This document shows, in pieces, positions 26,094-34,661 of a DNA stretch of 64,000 nucleotides. Source of the DNA: Pseudenterobacter timonensis. GTDB lineage: Bacteria > Pseudomonadota > Gammaproteobacteria > Enterobacterales > Enterobacteriaceae. The stretch is taken from positions 248,001 through 312,000 of the forward strand of contig NZ_FCOP01000012.1 in NCBI RefSeq assembly GCF_900021175.1, written 5' to 3'. The position numbers and the translations under genes were made by a program. How positions within the stretch are numbered: position 1 is the first letter of the stretch; every line of letters begins with the position of its first letter. The notes under the pieces were generated by a model, which searched no databases, was not told the origin of the DNA, and worked only from the letters and a program-made list of their open reading frames with translations.

Positions 26094-27083
26094 ATGTCCT
26101 GGCGAATCAGCATTCTGGATAAAAGCCCCGTGGCGGAGCACGATACCGCCACCGATGCGCTGGCGCGCACCCTGAGCCTGGCAAAAGAGGCAGACGCGCT
26201 GGGCTACCACCGCTTCTGGATTGCCGAGCATCACAATACCCCCCATCTGGCAAGCCCGTCGCCGGAACTGCTCATCGCCTGGATTCTGGGACAAACCTCC
26301 CGCATCCGCGTCGGCTCCGGCGGCGTGATGCTTCAGCATTACAGCCCCTACAAGGTTGCGGAAAACTTTAACGTGCTGGCCGCCATTGCGCCGGGCCGCG
26401 TTGATTTAGGCGTCGGCAAGGCGCCAGGCGGCCTGCCGCTTGCGACCCGCGCCCTCCAGCAGGGATTGCATCAGGAGGCGAAGGGCAACTTCGCGGAACA
26501 GCTAGCGCAGCTTGACCGCTGGCTTCATGCCGCTGACGAAGAACTTCGCGCCACGCCGCAGCCGTCCACGCCTGCGCAGGGTTTTCTGCTGGGCGCGAGC
26601 GAGGAGAGCGCGCTGCTGGCGGCGAGGCTTAACTGGAATTTTGTCTTTGCCGCCCATTTAAACGGCGATACGGATCTGTTGCGCGACGTGGCGACCGCAT
26701 GGCGGGCCAATAGCGCGCGCGATCTGATCGTGGCGGTGCAGGCGATTGTCGCGCCGGTCCAGGCGCAGGCCGAGGCGCTGGCGCAAAAGGTGGAAGTCTG
26801 GGGCGTGGAACTGGTCAACGGGCAGCGCGTCTCGGTCGCCAGCGAAGAGCAGGCCTACGCCTTCGCGCGTCAGGCAGGAAGCGAACCGCTGCGGATCGCT
26901 CGCCGCGCCCAGTCGCTGCTGGCGGGCACGCCGGAATTGGTAACGGCGCAGCTTGAGGCGCTGCATCAGCGCTGGGGAATCGATGAATTTATCATTGATA
27001 CGCCAGTGGCGGAGGGCAACCTGCGAAGCCAGTCCCTGCGCCTGCTGGCCGGAGCCAGACAGCCACGGGAGGTGACGGCATGA
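26094..27083 (+). CDS. Luciferase-like flavin-dependent monooxygenase
   Basis: 329 residues, bacterial luciferase/LLM family (YhbW and B. subtilis YtmO type): LAKEADALGYHRFWIAEHHN (about residues 32-51), RIRVGSGGVMLQHYSPYKVAENF (here shortened to its start) and APGRVDLGVGKAPG. Members use reduced FMN from a partner reductase to oxidise carbon-sulfur, carbon-nitrogen or aldehyde substrates. It is the first gene of an eight-gene operon and overlaps the next gene by four bases. YtmO-like genes occur in Bacillus sulfur operons with the same companions, so a sulfur-compound role is likely. Confidence 0.85.
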   Translation: MSWRISILDKSPVAEHDTATDALARTLSLAKEADALGYHRFWIAEHHNTPHLASPSPELLIAWILGQTSRIRVGSGGVMLQHYSPYKVAENFNVLAAIAPGRVDLGVGKAPGGLPLATRALQQGLHQEAKGNFAEQLAQLDRWLHAADEELRATPQPSTPAQGFLLGASEESALLAARLNWNFVFAAHLNGDTDLLRDVATAWRANSARDLIVAVQAIVAPVQAQAEALAQKVEVWGVELVNGQRVSVASEEQAYAFARQAGSEPLRIARRAQSLLAGTPELVTAQLEALHQRWGIDEFIIDTPVAEGNLRSQSLRLLAGARQPREVTA

Positions 27084-28201
27084 GCCTTAATACACAGCTG
27101 ATCGCCTGGCGGCGCGAACTGCATCAGTATCCCGAACTTTCCGGCCAGGAAGTGGCTACCACCGCCCGCCTGCGCCGCTGGCTGACGGAGGCGGGTATCG
27201 CCTTACTGCCCTACGATCTGGAGACCGGCGTGGTGGCAGAAATCGGTCAGGGGGCGCCGCAGATCGCACTGCGAGCCGATATTGACGCGCTGCCCATTGA
27301 GGAGCGCAGCGGCGTGGCGTTTAGTTCGCAAACGCCTGGGGTTATGCACGCCTGCGGTCACGATATTCATACCAGCGTCATCCTCGGCGCCGCGCTACAG
27401 CTTAAGGCGCGCGAGGCCTCGCTGCCCGGACGGGTACGTATACTGTTCCAGCCTGCGGAAGAGAACTTCGGCGGCGCGAAACGGCTAATTCGGGCGGGCG
27501 TGCTGGAAAATGTCAGCGCCATTTTTGGCATGCACAATGAGCCTGGTTTACCGGTGGGCGCTTTCGCTACGCGCGGCGGCCCCTTCTACGCCAACGTCGA
27601 TCGCTTTGTGATCCGGGTGACCGGCAAAGGAGCGCACGCGGCGCGTCCTCATGAAGGCACCGACGCCATCCTTCTTTCAAGCCAGCTGGTCACTGCCCTT
27701 CATGGCGTCGCCAGCCGCAACGTGAACACCCTGGATTCCGTGGTGCTTAGCGTCACGCGCATTGATGGCGGCAATACCTGGAACGTACTGCCGGAACAGG
27801 TAGAGCTGGAAGGGACGCTGCGTACCCATCGAGGTGAAGTCCAGCAGACCGTCAAGGCGCGGGTGGGGGAAATTGCCGCCGGATTTGCCAGCGCGTTTAA
27901 CGCACAGATCGATATCACCTGGTATGCGGGGCCAACCGCCCTGGTGAACGACGAGCGCTGGGCGACGTTTGCCACCTCGGTCGCCCGTGAAACTGGCTAT
28001 GAAACGCAACATGCCGAACTGCATATGGGCGGAGAAGATTTTGCCGTCTACCTGCAACACATTCCCGGCGCGTTCGTCAGTATCGGCAGCGCCAGCCCGT
28101 TTGGTCTGCACCATCCGGCCTTTAATCCTGACGAAGCCTTGATTGAGCCAGCGGCACGCTATTTTGCCCGGCTCGCCGAGGAAGCGTTACAACACATTTA
28201 A
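27080..28201 (+). CDS. M20 family amidohydrolase/deacetylase (YxeP/SndB-like)
   Basis: 373 residues. Metal ligands and catalytic residues of the M20D aminoacylase family are visible: RADIDALPIEE (about residues 63-73), HACGHDIHTS (about 89-98), PAEENFGGAKRLI (about 120), GMHNEPGLPVG (about 150) and the C-terminal MGGEDFAVYL. An internal lid/dimerisation domain lies between. Relatives remove N-acetyl groups from amino acids; B. subtilis YxeP deacetylates N-acetylcysteine in the S-(2-succino)cysteine pathway. Co-occurrence here with a GNAT acetyltransferase and a monooxygenase supports the same final step. Four-base overlap with the upstream gene. Confidence 0.88.
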   Translation: MSLNTQLIAWRRELHQYPELSGQEVATTARLRRWLTEAGIALLPYDLETGVVAEIGQGAPQIALRADIDALPIEERSGVAFSSQTPGVMHACGHDIHTSVILGAALQLKAREASLPGRVRILFQPAEENFGGAKRLIRAGVLENVSAIFGMHNEPGLPVGAFATRGGPFYANVDRFVIRVTGKGAHAARPHEGTDAILLSSQLVTALHGVASRNVNTLDSVVLSVTRIDGGNTWNVLPEQVELEGTLRTHRGEVQQTVKARVGEIAAGFASAFNAQIDITWYAGPTALVNDERWATFATSVARETGYETQHAELHMGGEDFAVYLQHIPGAFVSIGSASPFGLHHPAFNPDEALIEPAARYFARLAEEALQHI

Positions 28202-28214
28202 GTAAGGGGTGAAT

Positions 28215-29531
28215 ATGTCTGCGTTACGACAATTGAGGCTGGGAACCATGTTGCACGGAGCATCCGGCAATATGTCCGCGTGGCGCCATCCGGCGGCGCG
28301 GGCGGATGCCAGTATTAATTTTGACTTCGTCAGGGATACGGCGCTGAAGGCAGAGGCGGGCAAGCTTGATTTTTTGTTTGTCGCCGACGGTCTCTATATT
28401 AACGAGAAATCGATTCCCCATTTCCTTAACCGGTTTGAGCCGTTGACGGTACTCTCTGCGCTTTCTGGCATCACCTCGCGCCTCGGCCTGGTGGGTACGT
28501 TATCGACCTCTTACAGCGAGCCTTTTACCGTGGCGCGCCAGTTCGCCAGCCTCGATCACCTGAGTAACGGACGGGCAGGCTGGAACGTGGTCACCTCGCC
28601 GCTGGAAGGGTCGGCAAAAAACTTCTCCCGCGATAAGCACCCCGAGCATTCGCTGCGCTACCGCATTGCGGATGAATATCTCGACGTAGTGAAAGGGCTG
28701 TGGGATTCGTGGGAAGAGGACGCTTTTATTCGCAACAAAGAAACCGGGCAGTTTTTCGATCCTGCCAGGCTGCATACCCTCAACCATCAGGGTGAATTTT
28801 TCCAGGTCGCCGGGCCGCTAAACATTGGCCGCACGCCACAGGGACGACCAATTGTCTTTCAGGCGGGGGCGTCTGAGGATGGCAAAAAACTGGCGGCCAA
28901 ACATGCCGACGCCATCTTTACCCACCATGAGACGCAGGATGAGGCCCGGGCCTTCTATCGCGACGTAAAAAACGAGATGGAGCGCTACGGCCGCCAGCCC
29001 GACCAGCTGCATATTTTCCAGGGGGTGAGCGTCATCGTGGGTGACGACGCCGATGATGTAGAGCGTCAGTACCAGACCACCGCCGCGCTGGTCTCCATTG
29101 AGGACGCGCTCAACTATCTGGGGCGCTATTTCGAGCATCATGACTTTGGTCAGTATCCGCTCGACGAACCTTTCCCGGAGCTGGGCGACCTCGGGCGCAA
29201 CAGCTTCCGCAGTACCACGGATGAGATCAAGCGCAACGCCCGCGAGCGTGGCTTAACCCTGCGTCAGGCGGCGCTGGAAGCCGCTTCGCCACGGCCGCGC
29301 TTTTCTGGTACGCCGGACGAGGTCGCGGATGGTCTGCAGGCGTGGTTTGAGACTCGCGCTGCCGACGGTTTTATCATCCAGGGCGGCACGCCGGATACCT
29401 TCCCGCGCTTTGTCGACCACGTGGTGCCCATTCTTCAGGCGCGTGGCCTGTTCCGGACCGAATATCCGGGCACCACGTTGCGTGAAAGTCTCGGTTTAGA
29501 GACTCCTGCTAATCAGTTCACACAACCCTAA
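28215..29531 (+). CDS. NtaA/SnaA/DszA-type flavin monooxygenase (YxeK-like)
   Basis: I start at the ATG at 28215 because AAGGGG ends five bases before it; a GTG at 28209 is inside that site. 438 residues. Signatures of the nitrilotriacetate monooxygenase branch: [15 protein letters not shown] (about residues 46-60), [23 protein letters not shown] shortened to [18 protein letters not shown] (about 110), and [21 protein letters not shown] shortened to [14 protein letters not shown] (about 215). These enzymes need FMNH2. In B. subtilis the YxeK member cleaves the C-S bond of N-acetylated S-(2-succino)cysteine. Substrate here is inferred. Confidence 0.87.
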   Translation: MSALRQLRLGTMLHGASGNMSAWRHPAARADASINFDFVRDTALKAEAGKLDFLFVADGLYINEKSIPHFLNRFEPLTVLSALSGITSRLGLVGTLSTSYSEPFTVARQFASLDHLSNGRAGWNVVTSPLEGSAKNFSRDKHPEHSLRYRIADEYLDVVKGLWDSWEEDAFIRNKETGQFFDPARLHTLNHQGEFFQVAGPLNIGRTPQGRPIVFQAGASEDGKKLAAKHADAIFTHHETQDEARAFYRDVKNEMERYGRQPDQLHIFQGVSVIVGDDADDVERQYQTTAALVSIEDALNYLGRYFEHHDFGQYPLDEPFPELGDLGRNSFRSTTDEIKRNARERGLTLRQAALEAASPRPRFSGTPDEVADGLQAWFETRAADGFIIQGGTPDTFPRFVDHVVPILQARGLFRTEYPGTTLRESLGLETPANQFTQP

Positions 29532-29544
29532 AAGAGAACGCGCT

Positions 29545-30477
29545 ATGCAAAAACGATCGTTATTTCTCGCCCTTGCTGTGGCGTTCACCCCGGCTGTCTG
29601 GGCGGAGAGCGTCACCATTAATGGCACCGGCGTCAGCATTGAGGCGAACAAAGCGCCCATCAATACCCCTAAAAACCCGGCAGCGGTTGCCCAGTTGCCA
29701 AAAAATTACGCCTTTGCGGTGCCGGGTAAATTTACCGTGGCGGTGGCCGCGCTTAACTCGCCGCCGCTGACGCTCTTTTCAGATGACAACAAAACCCTGC
29801 TCGGCAGCGAGGTTGACGTGGCGCGCCTGGTGGCCGACAGCCTGGGTCTGGAGCTGAACGTGGTACCTACCTCGTGGGAGGACTGGCCGCTCGGCGTCAC
29901 CTCCGGCAAATATGATGCGGCGATCAGCAATATTACCGTCACCAAAGCGCGCAAAGAGAAGTTTGACTTCGCCACCTACCGGAAGGATTCGCTGGGCTTT
30001 TACGTGAAATCGACCAGTCCGATCAAGAATATCTCCAGCGCGGCGGATATCGCCGGGCTGCGGATTATTGTCGGTTCCGGCACCAATCAGGAGGCGATCC
30101 TGCTGGCCTGGAACGAGCAAAACGTGAAGCAAGGGCTGAAGTCGTTTACCCCGATCTACACCAAGGACGATGCGGCGCAGACCCTGGCTATTCAGTCAGG
30201 ACGCGCAGATGCCTTTTTTGGCCCGAACGTCATCGGCGCGTGGAAAGCGGCGCTGACCGGCAAAACTCGCCTGGTGGGAAGCGTGGATGGAGGCTGGCCG
30301 AAAGCGGCGCATATTGCCGTCACGCTGAAGAAGGGAAGCGGGCTGGTTGAGCCGGTCCAGACCGCGCTGAACGGTGCGATCAAAAGCGGTGCATACGACA
30401 AGGTTCTCAACCGCTGGGGCGAGAGCGTAGAGCGTATTCCTGGTTCAGAAATCAACCCGGCCGGGCTTGGCGATTAA
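29545..30477 (+). CDS. ABC transporter substrate-binding protein, amino-acid type (copy 1)
   Basis: 310 residues with a signal peptide ending AVWA, so periplasmic. Family 3 solute-binding fold: TSWEDWPLGVTSGKYDAAIS (about residues 112-131), KARKEKFDFATYRKD, SGTNQEAILLAWNEQN and QSGRADAFFGPNVIG. It closely resembles the last gene of this operon at 32684. The family 3 class binds polar amino acids and sulfur amino acids. Thirteen bases after the monooxygenase gene. Confidence 0.9.
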   Translation: MQKRSLFLALAVAFTPAVWAESVTINGTGVSIEANKAPINTPKNPAAVAQLPKNYAFAVPGKFTVAVAALNSPPLTLFSDDNKTLLGSEVDVARLVADSLGLELNVVPTSWEDWPLGVTSGKYDAAISNITVTKARKEKFDFATYRKDSLGFYVKSTSPIKNISSAADIAGLRIIVGSGTNQEAILLAWNEQNVKQGLKSFTPIYTKDDAAQTLAIQSGRADAFFGPNVIGAWKAALTGKTRLVGSVDGGWPKAAHIAVTLKKGSGLVEPVQTALNGAIKSGAYDKVLNRWGESVERIPGSEINPAGLGD

Positions 30478-30486
30478 GGAGGTCAT

Positions 30487-30993
30487 ATGGATCTGTTTCG
30501 TGACGTTTCGCCAGAAGATGACGATCTTCAGCCCATTATAAACGGGTTGTTTGGCGAATATGCTGCCCGCTACGGGGACTATTTCTCCCGGGACGCCGAA
30601 GTGGAGCTGACCGAGTGGTACTTACCCCCGCAGGGGCTGTTTATAGTCCTGGAGCGCAACGGCGTCATTATCGCGACCGGAGCCTATAAACCCTTTGATG
30701 CCGAAACCGCCGAAATTAAGCGCATCTGGACCGATAAATCGCTGCGCCAGCAGGGGCTGGCGGGAAGGGTGGTCCACGAGCTTGAGCGACGGGCGGTGCT
30801 GGCGGGCTACAGCAAAATCTATCTGACCACCGGTTTTCGCCAGCCGGAGGCGGTCAGGCTCTACCTGAGCCAGGGCTATGACGCGCAGTTCGATCTCGCG
30901 CGTGACCCGGAAGAGTACAGCCAGCCGCCGTTTGACGGACGGCTGCGCTTTATTAAAACGCTGGTGCGCGAAGCGTTCAGCAAAACGGCATAA
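30487..30993 (+). CDS. GNAT N-acetyltransferase (SnaB/YxeL-like role)
   Basis: 168 residues behind an AAGGAGG ribosome site. Acetyl-CoA binding region KRIWTDKSLRQQGLAGRVVH (about residues 78-97) contains the GNAT R/QxxGxxG/A signature. A C-terminal TTGFRQPEAVRLYLSQGYDA completes the fold. Placed between a binding protein and the permease of the same importer, it most likely N-acetylates the imported amino compound. In B. subtilis the equivalent enzyme acetylates S-(2-succino)cysteine before C-S cleavage. The substrate is inference from operon content. Confidence 0.82.
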   Translation: MDLFRDVSPEDDDLQPIINGLFGEYAARYGDYFSRDAEVELTEWYLPPQGLFIVLERNGVIIATGAYKPFDAETAEIKRIWTDKSLRQQGLAGRVVHELERRAVLAGYSKIYLTTGFRQPEAVRLYLSQGYDAQFDLARDPEEYSQPPFDGRLRFIKTLVREAFSKTA

Positions 30994-31002
30994 GGAGCGA
31001 CG

Positions 31003-31917
31003 ATGAAAACGGTGGAAACCATTAAGGTAGTCCCGGCCCGTTATCCGCTGCGGGCGGCAGGCGGCGTCGTGGCGTTGTTTGTGCTGGCGGTCGTGCTGCA
31101 ATCGGTCGCCTTCAATCCCCGCTGGGAGTGGGCGGTCTTTGCCCGCTGGTTCTTTGATCCGGTGATTCTGGAGGGGCTGGGGCAGACCCTGCTGCTGACG
31201 CTTATCGCCACGCTGCTGAGCGTGCTTTTCGGCGGCGTGCTGGCGCTGGCTCGCCTCTCGTCTTCATGGCTGTTGCGCAGTATGGCGTTTGGCTACATCT
31301 GGCTTTTCCGCTCCCTGCCGCTGATTGTCGTGCTGATCGTACTCTATAACTTCTCTTATCTTTACGACACGCTCTCCCTTGGCGTGCCGTTCAGCACTAT
31401 CACTTGGGGCCGCTTTGAGACGATCAACGTACTGGGGCAGTTCTCCACCGCGGTGGTGGGGTTGACGCTGGTACAGAGCGCTTACACAGCGGAGATTATT
31501 CGCGGCGGTTTTTTAGGGGTGGATCACGGCCAGTATGAAGCGGCCGCCGCGCTCGGCCTGCCAGCCTGGCGGCGTACCGTGCGCATCATTCTGCCGCAGG
31601 CACTGCGCACGATCCTGCCGGCGGGCTTCAATGAAATCATTAGCCTCGCCAAGGGCACCGCGATGGTCTACGTACTGGCGATGCCGGAGCTGTTCTACAC
31701 CATCCAGATGATCTACAACCGCACGCAGGAGGTGATCCCTCTGCTGATGGTGGGTGCCGTCTGGTATCTGGTGATCACCACCGTGCTCTCCGTGATTCAG
31801 CATCTGGTTGAGCGTCTGCTTGCCCGCAGCGAGCGCCGCTCGGCGGTTAACCAGCGCCGCGCGACGCTGCGAACCCGTTCTGTCACCACACAGGAGCCTG
31901 CCCATGCCAGCCTCTGA
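31003..31917 (+). CDS. Amino-acid ABC transporter permease
   Basis: 304 residues, longer than the usual 220 because of an N-terminal extension with an additional hydrophobic segment (about residues 18-38) and a basic C-terminal tail. The HisM/GlnP-type core has about five membrane helices, FRSLPLIVVLIVLYN (about 101), the EAA loop EAAAALGLPAWRRTVRIILP (about 179-198) and SAYTAEIIRGGF. Only one permease gene is present, so a homodimer is expected. Its end overlaps the ATPase gene by 14 bases. Confidence 0.9.
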   Translation: MKTVETIKVVPARYPLRAAGGVVALFVLAVVLQSVAFNPRWEWAVFARWFFDPVILEGLGQTLLLTLIATLLSVLFGGVLALARLSSSWLLRSMAFGYIWLFRSLPLIVVLIVLYNFSYLYDTLSLGVPFSTITWGRFETINVLGQFSTAVVGLTLVQSAYTAEIIRGGFLGVDHGQYEAAAALGLPAWRRTVRIILPQALRTILPAGFNEIISLAKGTAMVYVLAMPELFYTIQMIYNRTQEVIPLLMVGAVWYLVITTVLSVIQHLVERLLARSERRSAVNQRRATLRTRSVTTQEPAHASL

Positions 31918-32674
31918 AGGACATATTTCGATCACCAACGTCAGCAAATTTTTTGGTCGCCATAAGGCGCTCGACAACGTGTCGCTGGAGATCCCGCCGG
32001 GCACGGTGACGGTGATCCTCGGGCCGTCCGGCTCCGGTAAGTCAACGCTGTTGCGCACCATTAACCATCTTGAACGAGTGGATGAAGGGTTTATCCAGAT
32101 CGATGGCGACTACATCGGCTACCGCCGAAAGGGGGACAAACTCTACGAACTGAAGGAGCGGGAGATCCTCCGCCAGCGGGTTAACGTGGGCTACGTCTTT
32201 CAGAACTTTAACCTCTTCCCGCACCTTACGGTGCTGGAAAATCTGATCGAAGCGCCGGTGGCGCACAGAAAGCTGAGCCGTAAGGCGGCCATCGAGCGCG
32301 CCTGGGAGCTTCTTGATGTGGTAGGGCTGCGTGATAAAGCGAATGCCTGGTCCCGCCACCTTTCCGGCGGGCAGCAGCAGCGTATCGCCATCGCCCGCGC
32401 GCTGGCCCTGCGCCCAAGGGTAATGCTTTTCGATGAGCCCACCTCAGCACTGGACCCTGAACTGGTGGGCGAAGTACTGGACGTTATCAAAAAACTGGCC
32501 CGCTCCGGCACTACGCTGGTGGTGGTCACTCACGAGATCGGTTTTGCCCGGGAGGTGGCCGATCAGGTGGTGTTTATGGTGGATGGCAAAATCGTTGAGC
32601 AGGGGAGCAGTGACGCGGTGTTAAATCGCCCAGCCCATGCGCGAACGCGTCAATTTCTGTCAAAAGTGCTGTAA
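31904..32674 (+). CDS. Amino-acid ABC transporter ATPase
   Basis: The ATG at 31904, behind CAGGAG, gives 256 residues, the usual GlnQ size; an upstream frame to 31808 is overlap only. Motifs: Walker A GPSGSGKST (about residues 42-50), Q-loop YVFQNFNLFPHLTV, signature LSGGQQQR (about 152), Walker B RVMLFDEPTSALDPEL (about 171) and the switch VVVTHEIGF. It energises import with the permease gene it overlaps. Confidence 0.93.
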   Translation: MPASEGHISITNVSKFFGRHKALDNVSLEIPPGTVTVILGPSGSGKSTLLRTINHLERVDEGFIQIDGDYIGYRRKGDKLYELKEREILRQRVNVGYVFQNFNLFPHLTVLENLIEAPVAHRKLSRKAAIERAWELLDVVGLRDKANAWSRHLSGGQQQRIAIARALALRPRVMLFDEPTSALDPELVGEVLDVIKKLARSGTTLVVVTHEIGFAREVADQVVFMVDGKIVEQGSSDAVLNRPAHARTRQFLSKVL

Positions 32675-32683
32675 GGAGCAAGC

Positions 32684-33571
32684 ATGAGAATGGCTTTTCT
32701 GGCGCTACTGGGCGTCGTGTCGGCAGCTCACGCCGGTCTGGATTTAAAAGCGAATGAAAAACCCCTGCCTGTGACGGTTGATCCGCAGGCGGTGGCGAAG
32801 ATCCCGACGGATTATCGGTTTGTTGAGCCAGGTACGCTGACGGTGGCGATCTCCGCCCTGAACTCGCCGCCGCTGGCGCTGGTCGCCAGCGATAACCGCA
32901 CCCGCATCGGCAGCGACCCCGATATCGCCCGTCTGCTGGCGGGCAGCCTGGGCCTGAAGCTGAAGCTGGTGCCGACGGCGTGGGAAGACTGGCCGCTTGG
33001 CATCACCTCCGGGCGTTACGACGTGGCGCTGGTGAATATCGCGGTCACGGAGCAGCGCAAGGAGAAGTTTGATTTTGCCACTTACCGCGTCGATTCCCTG
33101 GCGTTCTCGGTGAAATCCACCAGCCCGGTCAGGGCGATAGCCGGACCGCAGGATCTGGCGGGCAAAAAAGTGATCGTCGGCTCCGGCACGAACCAGGAGC
33201 GCATCCTGCTGGGCTGGAACGAAGAGAACAAAAAAGCAGGGCGGGAAACCGCGCTGCCCGTCTATCTGACCGACGATGCCTCCGGCAATCTCTATATTCA
33301 GTCCGGCAGGGCGGATGTCTTCTTTGGGCCGCAGGCGGTCTCCTCCTACAAAGCGGCGCTAACCGGTAAAACCCGGGTGGTAGGCTTAGGGCCGAAAAAA
33401 GCCTGGGTCGCCACGACCACCAAAAAGGGCAATGGGCTGGTCTATGCGCTCCAGGCGGCGCTCGACGGCGCCATCGCGCGGGGCGAGTATCAGCAGGTGC
33501 TGGCCCGCTGGGGCGAGCTGGGGGAGGCGGTTACCCATTCGGAGATTAATCCAGCGGGGATCACCTACTAA
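32684..33571 (+). CDS. ABC transporter substrate-binding protein, amino-acid type (copy 2)
   Basis: 295 residues with a short signal peptide ending SAAHA. It is a clear paralogue of the protein at 29545: TAWEDWPLGITSGRYDVALV, QRKEKFDFATYRVDSLAF, SGTNQERILLGWNEEN and QSGRADVFFGPQAV align along the whole length, and both end SEINPAG. Having two binding proteins for one permease/ATPase pair would broaden substrate range. Last gene of the operon, nine bases after the ATPase gene. Confidence 0.9.
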   Translation: MRMAFLALLGVVSAAHAGLDLKANEKPLPVTVDPQAVAKIPTDYRFVEPGTLTVAISALNSPPLALVASDNRTRIGSDPDIARLLAGSLGLKLKLVPTAWEDWPLGITSGRYDVALVNIAVTEQRKEKFDFATYRVDSLAFSVKSTSPVRAIAGPQDLAGKKVIVGSGTNQERILLGWNEENKKAGRETALPVYLTDDASGNLYIQSGRADVFFGPQAVSSYKAALTGKTRVVGLGPKKAWVATTTKKGNGLVYALQAALDGAIARGEYQQVLARWGELGEAVTHSEINPAGITY

Positions 33572-33653
33572 GGCAGCGGCGGGTGAAAGAGGCTAAAAGC
33601 CGGGGCGATAATCTGCTAGTGTAAAACGCTCACTTATCACAGGAGTCCTGCAC

Positions 33654-33884
33654 ATGCCGCACATTGATATCAAATGTTTTCCCCGCGATCTGAACGATGA
33701 ACAAAAATCCGCCCTCGCGGCGGATATCGCGGAAGTGATTACCCGTCATCTGAACAGTAAAGATCGCTCTATTTCCGTGGCGCTGAACGAGGTTGCGGAA
33801 GCGGAGTGGAAAGCGCAGGTCTGGGACCGGGAGATCTCGCCGAAGATGGATGAACTGATTAAGAAGCCAGGCTATTCGATGTAA
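33654..33884 (+). CDS. pptA: Tautomerase PptA (YdcE, 4-oxalocrotonate tautomerase family)
   Basis: 76 residues beginning [13 protein letters not shown]. After methionine removal Pro-1 is the catalytic base of this family. E. coli PptA is a small dimeric tautomerase acting on phenylpyruvate-like compounds; its physiological substrate is unclear. With yddH and nhoA next, the gene order resumes as in E. coli, so this marks the right border of the accessory insertion. Confidence 0.93.
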   Translation: MPHIDIKCFPRDLNDEQKSALAADIAEVITRHLNSKDRSISVALNEVAEAEWKAQVWDREISPKMDELIKKPGYSM

Positions 33885-33889
33885 TTTTT

Positions 33890-33916
33890 GCCGGGTAACG
33901 CGGAAGCTTACCCGGC
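33890..33916. repeat. REP-like hairpin between pptA and yddH
   Basis: GCCGGGTAA (33890-33898) and TTACCCGGC (33908-33916) form a perfect 9-bp stem with the GCCGGGTAA core of REP elements. There is no T run after it on either strand, so a diverged REP is more likely than a terminator. Confidence 0.5.
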
Positions 33917-33925
33917 CTGAGTCGC

Positions 33926-34498
33926 TTATTCCGGTGCTTTCACTATCTTCCCGCTGGTCACAAAAGTTCCCGCGCCCAGATGGTGCAGGGTATTTAGCCT
34001 GTCGTCGTCAAACTGCCACCGCCCGGCGATGAACGCGCGTTCATCCGCTGCTGCGGAAACCACCTCTCCAAACAGCGTGTCATATTTTTCTGCGGCTTCG
34101 GTCACGGGTAGCAGACGGCACTCCATCCATGCCAGACATTTTTCTTCGATCACCGGGAGTCCCAGCGTCGGGCCATTTACTACCGGGATACCGTAGCAGT
34201 TGAATTTATCCTCCTCGCGCCCGCTGACGCTGCCGACCGCCCAGGTCCAGTTCGCGGCGGCGACGCCCGGGATAACAATGCCAAACTGGCCGCTGCGTTC
34301 AATCAGTTCCCGTGACCAGGCGCTTTTATCCACCACGATGGCGATGCGCGGCGGTTCAAACTCAACGGGCATTGACCAGGCGGCGGCCATCACGTTGCGC
34401 CGGTCGATACGCGCGTCGTGGCTGGTGATAAGAATGGTGGGGCCATGATTCAACAGGCGGCTGGCGTGCTTTAACTCAACGGGGCGAAACCTGCTCAT
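33926..34498 (-). CDS. yddH: YddH, flavin reductase-like protein
   Basis: 190 residues, flavin reductase-like/FMN-binding split-barrel family. Conserved NVMAAAWSMPVEFEPPRIAI (about residues 33-52) and GREEDKFNCYGIPVV (about 113) match E. coli YddH. The family binds FMN and often reduces it for partner monooxygenases. No role is known for YddH. It is convergent with pptA and divergent from nhoA. It might serve the flavin monooxygenases of the adjacent operon, but the synteny with E. coli, which lacks that operon, speaks against a dedicated link. Confidence 0.9.
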   Translation of the reverse strand: MSRFRPVELKHASRLLNHGPTILITSHDARIDRRNVMAAAWSMPVEFEPPRIAIVVDKSAWSRELIERSGQFGIVIPGVAAANWTWAVGSVSGREEDKFNCYGIPVVNGPTLGLPVIEEKCLAWMECRLLPVTEAAEKYDTLFGEVVSAAADERAFIAGRWQFDDDRLNTLHHLGAGTFVTSGKIVKAPE

Positions 34499-34661
34499 AA
34501 AGAGTCCTCTTTGGGTAATTCAGGGCATTAAACGTCTGACGGGCGGGTGAAAGCAAGACGCAACGCGCCGATCGCATTAACTCGCGCTTTTAAGCGCACT
34601 TTTAGAAACGTGGAGGCAGAAATATGGGGTATAAACAGGAAAACCCTCTAAGGAAATCGCT

